The notes: generated from the sequence alone by a model not told the origin. A stretch of 64,000 bases of DNA from Streptomyces sp. HmicA12 (GCF_000373565.1 NZ_KB891799.1:186001-250000); one strand, 5' to 3'; counted from the first letter of the stretch, positions 1 through 8,618 are shown. Numbers and translations: made by a program.

Positions 1-683
1 CCGAAGTTGGAGAACGACGCCGGGAGTCCTGCCTGGTTGGTGGCGCCGACGACGAGGACCGGGGTGTCCACCTTGTACGTCTGGACGTCGTCGCCGTCGT
101 TGCCGGCCGCGGCGACGACGGTGACGCCCTTGCCGTAGGCGTACTTGATGGACGCGTTGAGGGTGCCGCCCTTGAGGAGCTTGGCCATGAGGCCCGACTC
201 GCCCAGCGAGAGGTTGATGACGTCGGCGCCGTGGTCGGCGGCCCACTTGATGCCCTTGTTGATGTTGTCGTTGGTGCCGGAGCCGTCGGCGCCGAGGACC
301 CGCACCGGCATGATCTTGGCGCCGGGGGCGCCGCCCGCGATGCCGACGCCGTTGTCGGTGTGGGCGGCGGCGATGCCGGAGACGTGCGTGCCGTGGCCGT
401 TCAGGTCCTTGGGCTCGTCGTCGTTGTCGACGAAGTCGTGGCCGTCGACGAGCCGGCCCTTGAGGTCGGGGTGGCCGAGATCGACGCCGGTGTCGACGAC
501 CGCGATGACGGTGTCGTCGCCCTTCGACGTGTCCCAGGCGTCCGGCAGGCCGAGCGCGTCGAGAGCCCACTGCTGGTCCCGCATGGGATCGGGCTTGCTG
601 TCGTCACCGCAGGCGGTGGCGGTCAGCAGGACGGCGGCGGCGAGGCAACAGGCGAGAGGAGTACGCGTACGCATGGTCGACAT
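1..683 (-). CDS. S8 (subtilisin-like) serine protease lipoprotein, C-terminus cut by window edge
   Basis: N-terminal 227 residues of a subtilisin-family peptidase. The protein opens with a short basic stretch and a hydrophobic segment ending in a lipobox (LTATAC, Cys about residue 25), so it is probably a surface lipoprotein. The catalytic Asp is in VVDTGVD (about residue 64) and the catalytic His in HGTHVSG (about residue 97). The AAAGND stretch further on matches the oxyanion-hole Asn region. The Ser motif lies beyond base 1 and cannot be checked. Only about 25 residues separate the lipid Cys from the catalytic domain, so there is no room for the usual I9 propeptide. Start is ATG 683; ATG 674 is in frame and equally possible. 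Substrate unknown. Confidence 0.88.
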   Translation of the reverse strand, partial: MSTMRTRTPLACCLAAAVLLTATACGDDSKPDPMRDQQWALDALGLPDAWDTSKGDDTVIAVVDTGVDLGHPDLKGRLVDGHDFVDNDDEPKDLNGHGTHVSGIAAAHTDNGVGIAGGAPGAKIMPVRVLGADGSGTNDNINKGIKWAADHGADVINLSLGESGLMAKLLKGGTLNASIKYAYGKGVTVVAAAGNDGDDVQTYKVDTPVLVVGATNQAGLPASFSNF

Positions 684-745
684 GACCTGAGCCTGGGTCA
701 GGTGCGGGCGTCACGCATGTGGGGGCGGGCCGAACGGGTCCCGGG

Positions 746-1675
746 TCAGGCCCACCCCGGCAGCCAGTGATCAGGGACGGGCGCGGCCTCGTAGTCCCGT
801 ACCAGGTACGCCCGCAGCGCTTCGAGCCCCGGGTGCGGATTGTCGTCCCGCCACAGCAGGGAGTGCGGGTAGACGGGCGTCGGCCGGTGCACCGGGATCG
901 CGCGCAGGGTGAGGCCGGCCGGGTAGGCGAGCGGGGTCCTCGGGCCCATGAACGTGGCGACAGACGCCGACTCCGCGACCGCCTGCAACAGGTGGTCCGT
1001 ACCGAAGTTGGGCCCCGACGCGTCGATGTCCAGGCCGAACGCGGCAGCGAACTCCGCGTAGTACGCGGCCCATTCGGTGCCCTCGGTCAGTCCGGGCATC
1101 CAGATGCGGTGCCCGGCGAGGTCCGCCGGAGTGAGGCGCTCCGCGGCGGCGAGGGGGTGCGCGGGGCCGGTGACGAGGAGGAGCGGCTCGTCGAGTACGC
1201 GCGTGCTGCGCACCCCGGGCGGCAGCTGCTCCTCGGGCATCCGGCGGGCCCAGAACGCGGCGTCGAGGCCGCCGTCGCGCACCGCGGCGAGCATCACCCG
1301 GCCGCTGCCGCCCTGGGCGACGATGTCGAGGTCGATCTCCGGGTGGTCCCGGTGGAAGGCCTGCAGCAGCCCGGCGGTGACCACGCGGGTGCCCATGACG
1401 TCGACGCGCAGGGGGCGCCGCCCCGGGCGCACGGAGGCGGCGGCCCGGTCGACGGCGCGCAGCACCGACTTGGCGTGCGGCAGGAACGCCTGCCCGTCGA
1501 GGGTGAGGCGGGCGCCGCGCGGGGTGCGGGTGAAGAGCCGGACGCCGAGCTCCCGCTCCAGGGCCGCGATCCGCTTGGAGGCGGCCTGCTGGGTGATGCC
1601 CAGTTCGGCCGCGGCCACCTGGATCTGCCCTTCGGCGGCGACGGCTGCGAAGGTGCGTACGGCTTCCAGATCCAC
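746..1675 (-). CDS. LysR-family transcriptional regulator
   Basis: 309-residue LysR-type regulator. The N-terminal winged HTH includes FAAVAAEGQIQVAAAELGIT and QQAASKRIAALERELGVRLF (residues about 8-50). It is followed by a periplasmic-binding-protein-like effector domain. The frame stays open upstream for over 100 codons, but that part is an 18-bp tandem repeat followed by low-quality sequence, so I choose GTG 1675, which gives the canonical 'VDLEAVRTF' LysR start. Divergent from the MFS transporter at 1812, so it most likely controls that gene and itself. Effector unknown. Confidence 0.9.
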   Translation of the reverse strand: MDLEAVRTFAAVAAEGQIQVAAAELGITQQAASKRIAALERELGVRLFTRTPRGARLTLDGQAFLPHAKSVLRAVDRAAASVRPGRRPLRVDVMGTRVVTAGLLQAFHRDHPEIDLDIVAQGGSGRVMLAAVRDGGLDAAFWARRMPEEQLPPGVRSTRVLDEPLLLVTGPAHPLAAAERLTPADLAGHRIWMPGLTEGTEWAAYYAEFAAAFGLDIDASGPNFGTDHLLQAVAESASVATFMGPRTPLAYPAGLTLRAIPVHRPTPVYPHSLLWRDDNPHPGLEALRAYLVRDYEAAPVPDHWLPGWA

Positions 1676-1746
1676 CTCGCCATACAACCATGCCTCGCCA
1701 TACGACCATGCCTCGCCATACGACCATGCCTCGCCATACAACCACG
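1675..1746. repeat. Four perfect-length 18-bp tandem units at the LysR start codon
   Basis: Four consecutive 18-bp units of the form CCTCGCCATACRACCATG, differing only at one A/G position and in the last unit's end. They abut the GTG start of the LysR gene and fill half of the LysR/MFS intergenic space. Read on the minus strand they carry repeated GGCGAGG ribosome-binding-like and ATG elements. They could therefore alter translation initiation or serve as iterated operator half-sites. Confidence 0.9.
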
Positions 1747-1811
1747 GGTTGTGTACGGGCGGCCTGTCGGTTGTTTGATCGGGCGGGCCGGGGCGGCTTG
1801 GATCGCAGGTC

Positions 1812-3128
1812 ATGAGCGATGTGCGGCCGGGGCGGCTGGGGCGGGACTTCGGATGGTTGTGGGCCGCGTTCGCGGTGAGCACGGCGGGCACCTGGCTGGC
1901 GCTCGACGCGTTCCAGCTGGTCGCGGTCCTGGTCCTCGACGCCGGTCCCGCGCAGGTCTCCCTCCTCGCCGCGGCGGGGCTCGCGGTGGGCGCGCTGATC
2001 GCGGTGCCGCTCGGGCCCTGGGTGGAGTTCCGGCGCAAGCGGCCCGTGATGATCGCGGCGGACCTCGTCCGGTGCGCGGCGCTGCTGTCGCTGCCGGGCG
2101 CCTACGTCCTCGGCGCGCTGACCTTCACCCAGCTCGTGCTGGTCTCGGTCGTCGTCGCGGCGGCCGACATCGTCTTCCGGGCGGCGAGCGGGGCCCACCT
2201 GAAGGACCTGGTGCCGAGGGACGGACTGCTCGTCGCCAACGGCCGCTTCGAGTCGACGCAGTGGACGGCCACCGCGGTCGGACCGCCGCTCGGGGGGCTG
2301 GCGATCGGGGTCCTCGGGCCGCTGGTCACGGTGGTCGCGGACGCGCTCAGCTACGTCCTGTCGGCGGCGGCCCTCCGCGCGATCCGGGCGCCGGAACGAC
2401 CCCCGGCGGCGCCCGCGGGCCCCGCGGCCCCGGCGATTTCACCCACGAAGGCGCGGGAGATCGCCGAGGGCTGGCGGTACATCTGGTTCCATCCGGAACT
2501 GCGCGCCCTGTTCCTCAACACCACCCTCGTCAACGGCCTGATCATGGGCACCGCCCCGCTCCTGGCCGTCCTCCTCCTCGGTGAACTCGGCTTCGCTCCC
2601 TGGAGTTACGGGCTCATGTTCGGCCTCCCGTGCCTCGGCGGGCTCGTCGGATCGCGGCTCGCACGCCGCCTGGTCCCCCGGTACGGGGAGCGGCGCGTGC
2701 TGTTGTGGAGCGGCGTCGCCCGCGCGGTCTGGCTGCCCTGGCTCGCCCTCACCGGCCCCGGGGTCGCGGGCTTCGCCACCGTCGCCCTCGTCGAACTGGG
2801 CCTGATCTTCTGCTGCAGCGTCTTCAACCCGGTGTACGCCACGCTCCGCCTGAAGGAGACCGCCCCGGACCGGATCACGCGGGTGCTCGCCGCGTGGACC
2901 GTCACCGGCAACGCCGCCAAGGCCCTGCTGACCCTCGCCGCGGGCGCCCTCGCGACCGTGACCGGGACGCGGGAGGCGATCGGGGCGGCGGGGCTCCTGC
3001 TCCTCGCCACACCGGCACTGCTCCTCGGCCGGGGCGGCACCGCGAACAGCGGCACGGCCGAGGCCACCGGGCCCGCTGAACCGGCCGGGTCCACCGAGCC
3101 CGCCGGGCCCGCCGAAACCGCCACCTGA
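1812..3128 (+). CDS. MFS transporter (EntS/MFS_3-like)
   Basis: 438-residue polytopic membrane protein of the major facilitator superfamily. About twelve hydrophobic segments are visible. The cytoplasmic loop 2-3 has the basic motif FRRKRPVMIAADLVR and the central loop lies near residues 195-215. The sequence resembles the EntS-like efflux group of actinomycetes, with membrane segments VSTAGTWLALDAFQLVAVLV and QWTATAVGPPLGGLAIG. The C-terminus is a Thr/Gly/Pro/Glu-rich cytoplasmic tail (about residues 405-438) with near-repeats. Divergent from the LysR gene, which is the likely regulator. Substrate cannot be read from the sequence. Confidence 0.88.
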   Translation: MSDVRPGRLGRDFGWLWAAFAVSTAGTWLALDAFQLVAVLVLDAGPAQVSLLAAAGLAVGALIAVPLGPWVEFRRKRPVMIAADLVRCAALLSLPGAYVLGALTFTQLVLVSVVVAAADIVFRAASGAHLKDLVPRDGLLVANGRFESTQWTATAVGPPLGGLAIGVLGPLVTVVADALSYVLSAAALRAIRAPERPPAAPAGPAAPAISPTKAREIAEGWRYIWFHPELRALFLNTTLVNGLIMGTAPLLAVLLLGELGFAPWSYGLMFGLPCLGGLVGSRLARRLVPRYGERRVLLWSGVARAVWLPWLALTGPGVAGFATVALVELGLIFCCSVFNPVYATLRLKETAPDRITRVLAAWTVTGNAAKALLTLAAGALATVTGTREAIGAAGLLLLATPALLLGRGGTANSGTAEATGPAEPAGSTEPAGPAETAT

Positions 3129-3178
3129 TCGGCCGCCAGCGGATGCCCTGACCTGCGGCGCTCGGCAGAGTTACGGGC

Positions 3179-3982
3179 ATGGCTGCCTCCTCCCCCCACT
3201 ACGGCGCCGTTCCACCGGTCCCCGGTACCGAACCGCTGCCCGAGCTCGACGTGCCGCCGCCCGGCGGACAGAACCGGCTCACCGTGCTGCTGCGGCTGCT
3301 GCTCCTGCTCCCGCACGCCGTCGTCCTCGCGTTCGTCTCCGTCGTCACGTTCTTCGTGGCGGTGGCGGCGTGGTGCGCGACGCTGGTCCTCGGCCGGGTC
3401 CCCGACCCGCTGGAGCACTGGCTGGCCGGGTTCGTCGGCTACGAGACCCGGCTGAGCGCTTCGGCGATGCTGCTGACGGACCGCTACCCGCCGTTCCAGC
3501 TGCTCGGGGAGGCGTACGGGTATCCGGTCCAGGTCCGGCTCCGCCCGACCGCCCTGAACCGGCTCGCGGTCTTCTTCCGGCTGCTGCTCGTCCTCCCGGC
3601 CGCGCTGCTCGCCTGGCTCGCGATGGCCGGATGGTGGGCGGTGTCACTGGTGTCGTGGCTGGTCGTGCTGGTGCTCGGCCGGATGCCGCTGCCCCTGTTC
3701 GAGGCGACGGCGGCGGTGCTGCGGTACCGGATGCGGGTCACGTCGTACGTCCTGCTGCTGACGCCCTCGTACCCGAAGCGCCTCTTCGGCGACCAGTCGT
3801 CCGCCGAGTCGGTCATCGGTGTCGTACGGGGTCCCTCGGCGACCCGCCCGCTGATGGTGAGCGGGACCGGGCGGATCCTCGTGGGGGCGTTCGTCCTGCT
3901 GGGCCTGGTGACTTGGGCCGGGAACGCGGCGCGCGACGAGCCGGCCCAGACTCAGGCGTGGGTGCGGGGCGCCCTGCCTTAG
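3179..3982 (+). CDS. DUF4389 membrane protein (two repeats)
   Basis: 267-residue integral membrane protein with two DUF4389-type halves. Each half has a RLLL(L/V)LP start, a pair of hydrophobic helices, a VLGR.P.PL(F/E) hinge, and a YR(M/L)R or YETRLSAS segment ending in LLT..YP. A final membrane segment (about residues 238-255) closes the protein. Function is unknown in the family. The gene starts 50 bp after the MFS stop with no obvious ribosome binding site and may be co-transcribed with it. It ends just before a tandem-repeat block facing a convergent gene. Confidence 0.85.
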   Translation: MAASSPHYGAVPPVPGTEPLPELDVPPPGGQNRLTVLLRLLLLLPHAVVLAFVSVVTFFVAVAAWCATLVLGRVPDPLEHWLAGFVGYETRLSASAMLLTDRYPPFQLLGEAYGYPVQVRLRPTALNRLAVFFRLLLVLPAALLAWLAMAGWWAVSLVSWLVVLVLGRMPLPLFEATAAVLRYRMRVTSYVLLLTPSYPKRLFGDQSSAESVIGVVRGPSATRPLMVSGTGRILVGAFVLLGLVTWAGNAARDEPAQTQAWVRGALP

Positions 3983-4036
3983 GCGGTACGGGCCGCGCGG
4001 GACCCGGACATCAGGCCCCGGACGTCAGGCCCCGGA

Positions 4037-4138
4037 CACTCGGCCCGCCCCGGACGCTCGGCCCGCCCCGGACACTCGGCCCGCCCCGGACACTCGGCCC
4101 GCCCCGGACACTCGGCCCGCCCCGGACACTCGGCCCCG
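4037..4138. repeat. 18-bp tandem repeat between convergent genes
   Basis: Five to six units of CACTCGGCCCGCCCCGGA with one A/G variant, preceded by two degenerate copies of GGCCCCGGAC. The block fills the space between the stop of the DUF4389 gene (3982) and the stop of the convergent regulator (4142). No spacers occur, so it is not a CRISPR array. Confidence 0.9.
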
Positions 4139-4141
4139 GCG

Positions 4142-6202
4142 TCAGGCCCGCACCAGCAGCCCCGTGAGCCCGGTCCGGGCCCCGCTCGTGTACGCCTCCG
4201 CCCGCTGCTGCGGCGGCAGGGCCTCCGCGAGCAGCGCCTCGCAGCGGCGGCGCACGGGGGTCAGGTAGGGGGCCCGTTGCAGAGGCGCCGCCCCGGCCCT
4301 CACCTCATCTACTGCGCCGAGGAGTTGGGCTGCCCGCACGGCGTCGCCGCGCAGCGCCGTCGCGTCCGCGAGGAGTTCCCCCGCGCACAGCCCGCCGACC
4401 GTGGAGCCGAACGCGAGGAACGTCCGCAGCGCCGAGAGCGCCAGGTCCCGCGCCGTGTCGGCGTCTCCCTCCCAGCGCAGCACCTCCGCCCGCGCGTACC
4501 GCATCCACGCCTCCGCCCAGACGTCCCGCGCCTCGCCGGGGTGGGTGGGGCCCGGCTGCGCCACTTCCAGGGCGGCCTCCGGGTCGGTGCGGACGAGGGC
4601 GAGGGCCAGTGCGGCCCGGCAGTGCGCGGGGCCGGGACCGAAGTCCGGTACATCACCGATGAGTTCGAGCGCCTCGCGGAACTCCGTCACCGCCGCCTCG
4701 CCGCGGCCCTGCCACAGCGCGACCGCGCCCCGGACGTGGGCGAGCAGGCCGAGGCAGTGGTCGTCGCCCTCGCGCACCGCCGCCGCCCAGGCCGCCGTGA
4801 GCAGCGGGTCGGCGGCCTCGGGCGCGCCGAGGTCCAGCTCCAGCCAGGCCGCGAGCCACAGCGCCCGCGCGGGCGGCGGGTCCTGGTGCAGGGCGAGGGC
4901 GTGGCGCAGCAGGGCGCGGCCCTCGGCGGTGCGCCCGCACGCCGCCCACAGGAACCACAGGTGCACCACCACCTTCAGGGCCGTGCCCGCCTCGACGTGC
5001 GGAGACAGCGGCGCGGTCGCCGGGTCCATCGCCGCCCGCAGGTCGGGCAGTTCGCGCAGGGCCAGGGCGAGTGCCTCGTCCTGACGGCCCGCGTTCCACC
5101 ACTCGGCGGCCTGCTGGGCCACGCCGACCGCCCAGCGGCGGTGCTGCAGGACGGCCGCCCAGCGTTCGCCGGAAGCTTCCAACTCCCTTTGCCCTAAGAC
5201 TAGTTGAGCGGGCGGAAGACGGTAGCGGCCGGTGTCGTCCGCGGGGTCCAGGAGCAGGACGTGCGGCGCGATCCGGTCGAGGACGGTCAGCACCTGGTCG
5301 GAGGGGAGCGCGCCGCTGCCGCATACCTCGCGCACGGCCTCCCGGTCGAAGCCGCCCTCGAAGACGGCGAGCCTGCGCCACAGGAGCCGCTCGACGCGCG
5401 AACAGCGGGCGTAGGAGTGCCGCGCCGCGGCGATCTGCCCCTCCCCCGGGGCGAACTCCCCCGGGGCGAACGCGCCCGGGGCTGCGCCACGTTCCCCACC
5501 GGCCCAGGCCCGCGCAGCCTCGATCAGCGGTCCCGGCACCCCGCCGAACCGCCGGCACAGCTCAGCCGCGCCGAGCGGGTCCCGGGCCACCACCGCGTCG
5601 CCGAACTCGGCCGCGAGCAGCTCCACGGCCTCGTGACGGCCGCTCTCCTCGGGCGGGCACCCGGCGGGCGGCACCGCGAGCGGGGCCAGCACCACGACGG
5701 ATTCGCCGCGCAGATGGCACGGCCGCTCGGCGACGACCAGGATCGTCAGCTCCGGCAGGTCCAGGAGCAGCGACGCGACGAGGGCGGTGCCCGCGCCGCC
5801 GAGCCGCTCCCAGTCGTCGAGCACGAGCAGGGCGCCCCGCCGGTCCTGGAACCGGTGCCGCAGCCGCGCCCCGACCCCGTCCAGCATCTCGGGCTCGTAC
5901 GCGGCCCCGGACTCCCACAGCACCTCGCGTCGCGCCTGGGCGACGGCCTCGCGGGCGAGCCGGGTGCGGCCCACGCCGGGCAGCCCCGTCAGGGAGACGA
6001 GGCGGGCGGTGGCGAGACGGGAGAGGAGCGCGGCGAGCTCCCGGGTACGACCGACGAGATGGCCGGGCCGGGCGACATCACCTCGCTCGGCGAATTGTCC
6101 GCTTCGAGGTGGATTCTCGCCTTTTCCGGCAGGTACCCTTCCGGCCGAGCGGCGGTCCCCCGCACCGCCGTCCCGTCCGTCCAGCTCGCCGTACGGCGCC
6201 AT
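4142..6202 (-). CDS. NB-ARC-type ATPase with TPR region, regulator-like; contains a TTA codon
   Basis: 686-residue protein of the AfsR/LuxR-regulator ATPase class, but without a DNA-binding domain at either end. The order is a disordered N-terminus (1-45), LVGRTREL entry motif, P-loop GLPGVGRTRLA (about 73-83), Walker B LLVLDDW, then a winged-helix/NB-ARC region and helical TPR-like repeats to the C-terminus. The P-loop Lys is replaced by Arg (R79). A rare TTA leucine codon lies at 5195-5197 in an unusual local run (CTA GTC TTA), which makes translation likely to depend on the bldA tRNA. Start is ATG 6202, preceded by GGGGGA; GTG 6235 is the alternative. Divergent from the Lrp-like gene at 6349. 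Confidence 0.8.
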   Translation of the reverse strand: MAPYGELDGRDGGAGDRRSAGRVPAGKGENPPRSGQFAERGDVARPGHLVGRTRELAALLSRLATARLVSLTGLPGVGRTRLAREAVAQARREVLWESGAAYEPEMLDGVGARLRHRFQDRRGALLVLDDWERLGGAGTALVASLLLDLPELTILVVAERPCHLRGESVVVLAPLAVPPAGCPPEESGRHEAVELLAAEFGDAVVARDPLGAAELCRRFGGVPGPLIEAARAWAGGERGAAPGAFAPGEFAPGEGQIAAARHSYARCSRVERLLWRRLAVFEGGFDREAVREVCGSGALPSDQVLTVLDRIAPHVLLLDPADDTGRYRLPPAQLVLGQRELEASGERWAAVLQHRRWAVGVAQQAAEWWNAGRQDEALALALRELPDLRAAMDPATAPLSPHVEAGTALKVVVHLWFLWAACGRTAEGRALLRHALALHQDPPPARALWLAAWLELDLGAPEAADPLLTAAWAAAVREGDDHCLGLLAHVRGAVALWQGRGEAAVTEFREALELIGDVPDFGPGPAHCRAALALALVRTDPEAALEVAQPGPTHPGEARDVWAEAWMRYARAEVLRWEGDADTARDLALSALRTFLAFGSTVGGLCAGELLADATALRGDAVRAAQLLGAVDEVRAGAAPLQRAPYLTPVRRRCEALLAEALPPQQRAEAYTSGARTGLTGLLVRA

Positions 6203-6348
6203 GGTTCCGATCCCCCGATTCCGGATTTGGGGCACGCTCTATGGTCGTGGGCGCTGCGTGTCCTATTCAATGCATATGCCTGAGGCCCATGTTCGTATCG
6301 CACGACGAAACGCCACGGTGTTGTCCGGATAACCACCGAGGAGAGGTT

Positions 6349-7404
6349 GTGCGCACACGGGAATCCGCCATCTCGGAGGCCGATCTCACGCTGATCCACG
6401 CACTCCAGATCTCCCCGCGCGCGACCTGGGCCCAGCTGGCCGGGGCGCTGGGCCCCTCCGCCGACACCCTGGCCCGGCGCTGGAGCAGGCTCACGGCCAA
6501 GGGATACGCCTGGTCGGGGATGCTGCCGGGCGCGCTGACCGCGGGCAGCCCCGCGGTGTCCACGGCGTGGATCCGGGTGGAGTGCGCGGCCGGCACCGTG
6601 CCGGACACCGCGGCGGCGCTCGCCCGGGATCCGGGCACCCTGACCGTGCAGCACGTCACCGGCGCCGCCGACCTCGTCGTGTTCGTGGCCCTGCCCGACG
6701 CGGCGGCCCTGGACCGCTACCTCGTGGACCGGCTGCACCGGCTGCCCGGCGTGCGCGCGACCCGCACCCATGTCATCACCGCCCTCTACGGCCCGGGGGC
6801 GCCCCCGCGTCTCGACCAGCTCACTCCCCCGCAGTTGCGCAGGGTGCGCGAGCTGGGCCGGCGCCCGTCCCGCACCGGCCGGGCCGCCCCGCTGGTGGCG
6901 CCGCCCGACGCGGTCGACCAGCGACTGCTGCTCGCCCTCGCGGCGGACAGCCGGGTCAGCGTCGCCGCGCTCGCCCAGGAGATCGGCGCCAGCGAGTCGA
7001 CCGCGCGGCGCCGGCTCGCCCGCCTGGAGGCCACCGACGCCGTGCTCTTCAGGACCGAGGTGGCGCCCCGCCACTCGGGCCGCCCGGTGTGGTGCCTGAT
7101 CTGCGCCGACGTACCGCCGGACCAGCTCGCGCCGGTGGCGACGGCGGCGGCCCGGCTGCGCGACACCCGGACGGTCACCGCGGTGACGGGGCCCCACAAC
7201 CTCTTCGTCTGCGCCTGGCTGAGCCGCGTCGAGGAACTGCCCGCGTACATCCAGAAACTGGCCCTCAAGGCGCCCGACATGCGGATCGCGGACACGATGG
7301 TCTCGCTGCGCGTGCACAAGCTCGGCGCGCACGTGCTCGGCCCCGACGGGAACCGCGAGCACCTCGTCCCCCCGGACATCTGGGGCATCTCCTCGCGTAC
7401 GTGA
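6349..7404 (+). CDS. Doubled Lrp/AsnC-family transcriptional regulator
   Basis: 351 residues comprising two complete Lrp/AsnC units in tandem. HTH 1 is near residues 8-55 (ALQISPRATWAQLAGALG) and is followed by a RAM/ligand-binding domain to about 135. HTH 2 is near 185-232 (LLLALAADSRVSVAALAQEI) and is followed by a second RAM domain to about 315. Such monomeric dimers are common in streptomycetes. Start is GTG 6349, with GAGGAGAGG just upstream. The gene is divergent from the TTA-containing ATPase and 83 bp upstream of the ParA-like gene. Ligand and targets are unknown. Confidence 0.87.
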   Translation: MRTRESAISEADLTLIHALQISPRATWAQLAGALGPSADTLARRWSRLTAKGYAWSGMLPGALTAGSPAVSTAWIRVECAAGTVPDTAAALARDPGTLTVQHVTGAADLVVFVALPDAAALDRYLVDRLHRLPGVRATRTHVITALYGPGAPPRLDQLTPPQLRRVRELGRRPSRTGRAAPLVAPPDAVDQRLLLALAADSRVSVAALAQEIGASESTARRRLARLEATDAVLFRTEVAPRHSGRPVWCLICADVPPDQLAPVATAAARLRDTRTVTAVTGPHNLFVCAWLSRVEELPAYIQKLALKAPDMRIADTMVSLRVHKLGAHVLGPDGNREHLVPPDIWGISSRT

Positions 7405-7487
7405 CGGCGTGTACACCGCGGCTCGCGGTGGCCCCGCTGCCACAGTGGCCACGAATACCCCCCAAAAGCACCAGTCAGGGAGCTTTC

Positions 7488-8618
7488 GTGGCACACGTAC
7501 ACGTGATCCTCAACCAGAAGGGCGGCGTCGGAAAGTCCACGCTCGCCGTGAACCTGGCCGCCGTGACGGCGGACGTCCTGGGCGGTCCCCCGAGCGGCTC
7601 GGGCGGGCAACCGCCCGTCGTCGCCGTCTCCATCGACCCGCAGGGCTCCGCCGTGTGGTGGTCCGAGCGGGTCGGCGACGGCCTGCCCTTCGACTTCGTG
7701 CAGGCCCACGACGACCTCGCGGGCCTCGCCGCGCTGTCCCGGATCCCGTCCGCGCAGCACGTCTTCGTCGACACCCCGGGCTGGCTCGACCTCGCCGAGG
7801 ACGACGGCGCCGACCCGCTCGGCAAGGGCGCCGCCGCCGACGCCCTGCGCGCGGTCCTGTCCAACGCCACCGACGTCATCGTCCCCATCGAGCCGGAGCC
7901 GCTCGGCTTCCAGCCCACGCAGCGCACGGTCGAGAAGGTCGTGAAGCCCCGGGGCCTCCCCTTCCGCGTCGTCATCAACAACTGGGACCCGCGCGACGGC
8001 AAGTCCGACCTGGAGCAGACCCGCGCCTTCGTCGAGGGCCAGGGCTGGCCGCTGGCCCGCACCGTCGTCCGCCACTACAAGCTGCACACCCGTGCCAGCG
8101 CGGACGGACTCGTCGTCACCCAGTACGGGGCCAACAAAGTCGCGCTCCAGGCCCGCGAGGACTTCTTCCGCCTCGCCCTGGAGGTGGGACTCGCGGCGAT
8201 CCCGAGGCCCGCGAGCCGCAAGAAGACCTCGCGTCCGCAGACCCCGAGCACGGCGAGCACCACGAAGACCCCGAGCACGGCGAGCACCACGAAGACCCCG
8301 AGCACGGCGAGCACCACGAAGACCCCGAGCACGGCGAGCACCACGAAGACCCCGAGCACGGCGAGCACCACGAAGACCCCGAGCACGGCGAGCACCGCAA
8401 AGACCCCGAGCACGGCGAGTACCGCAAAGACCCCGAGCCCCAGGAAGACCGCGACCCCCACGAAGGCCGCGAAGACCCCGCCCCCCAGGAAGTCCGCGAA
8501 CCCCACGAAGGCCGCGAACCCCACGAAGACCCAGAAGACCCAGAAGACCCAGAAGCCTGCGCAGGCCACGAAGACCCAGAAGCCTGCGCAGGCCACGAAG
8601 AAGAAGGTGACCGCCTGA
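7488..8618 (+). CDS. ParA/Soj-family ATPase with lysine-rich tandem-repeat tail
   Basis: 376 residues. The ATPase core spans about 1-240 and has the deviant Walker A KGGVGKST (residues 11-18), the IDPQGS motif and a Walker B-like VFVDTPG, all standard for ParA partition ATPases. From about residue 245 the protein is entirely low-complexity: seven 9-residue repeats (TPSTASTTK type) and then Lys/Pro/Ala/Thr-rich sequence ending KKKVTA. Ordinary ParA proteins end near the core, so the tail adds about 130 residues. It resembles the basic tails of actinobacterial HU-like proteins and probably binds DNA or RNA. GTG start with GGGAG 6 bp upstream. The stop overlaps the parB-like ATG (ATGA), so the two are translationally coupled. 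Confidence 0.9.
   Translation: MAHVHVILNQKGGVGKSTLAVNLAAVTADVLGGPPSGSGGQPPVVAVSIDPQGSAVWWSERVGDGLPFDFVQAHDDLAGLAALSRIPSAQHVFVDTPGWLDLAEDDGADPLGKGAAADALRAVLSNATDVIVPIEPEPLGFQPTQRTVEKVVKPRGLPFRVVINNWDPRDGKSDLEQTRAFVEGQGWPLARTVVRHYKLHTRASADGLVVTQYGANKVALQAREDFFRLALEVGLAAIPRPASRKKTSRPQTPSTASTTKTPSTASTTKTPSTASTTKTPSTASTTKTPSTASTTKTPSTASTAKTPSTASTAKTPSPRKTATPTKAAKTPPPRKSANPTKAANPTKTQKTQKTQKPAQATKTQKPAQATKKKVTA
8241..8429 (+). repeat. 27-bp coding tandem repeat in the ParA-like tail, seven units
   Basis: Seven contiguous 27-bp units. The first five encode a TPSTASTTK-type peptide and are virtually identical at the nucleotide level. The last two differ by changes that give TAK. Near-identity of third positions implies recent expansion rather than old selection on the protein only. 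The unit length is a multiple of three, so copy-number change keeps the frame. Confidence 0.95.

Noticed and set aside
1676..2038. LysR protein extended upstream through the repeat (YGEAWS units)
   Set aside because: The extension runs across the MFS gene on the other strand, and the start at 1675 gives the normal LysR beginning.
4016..4140. CRISPR-like repeat array
   Set aside because: Units are directly adjacent with no spacers and no cas genes are present. It is a simple tandem repeat.
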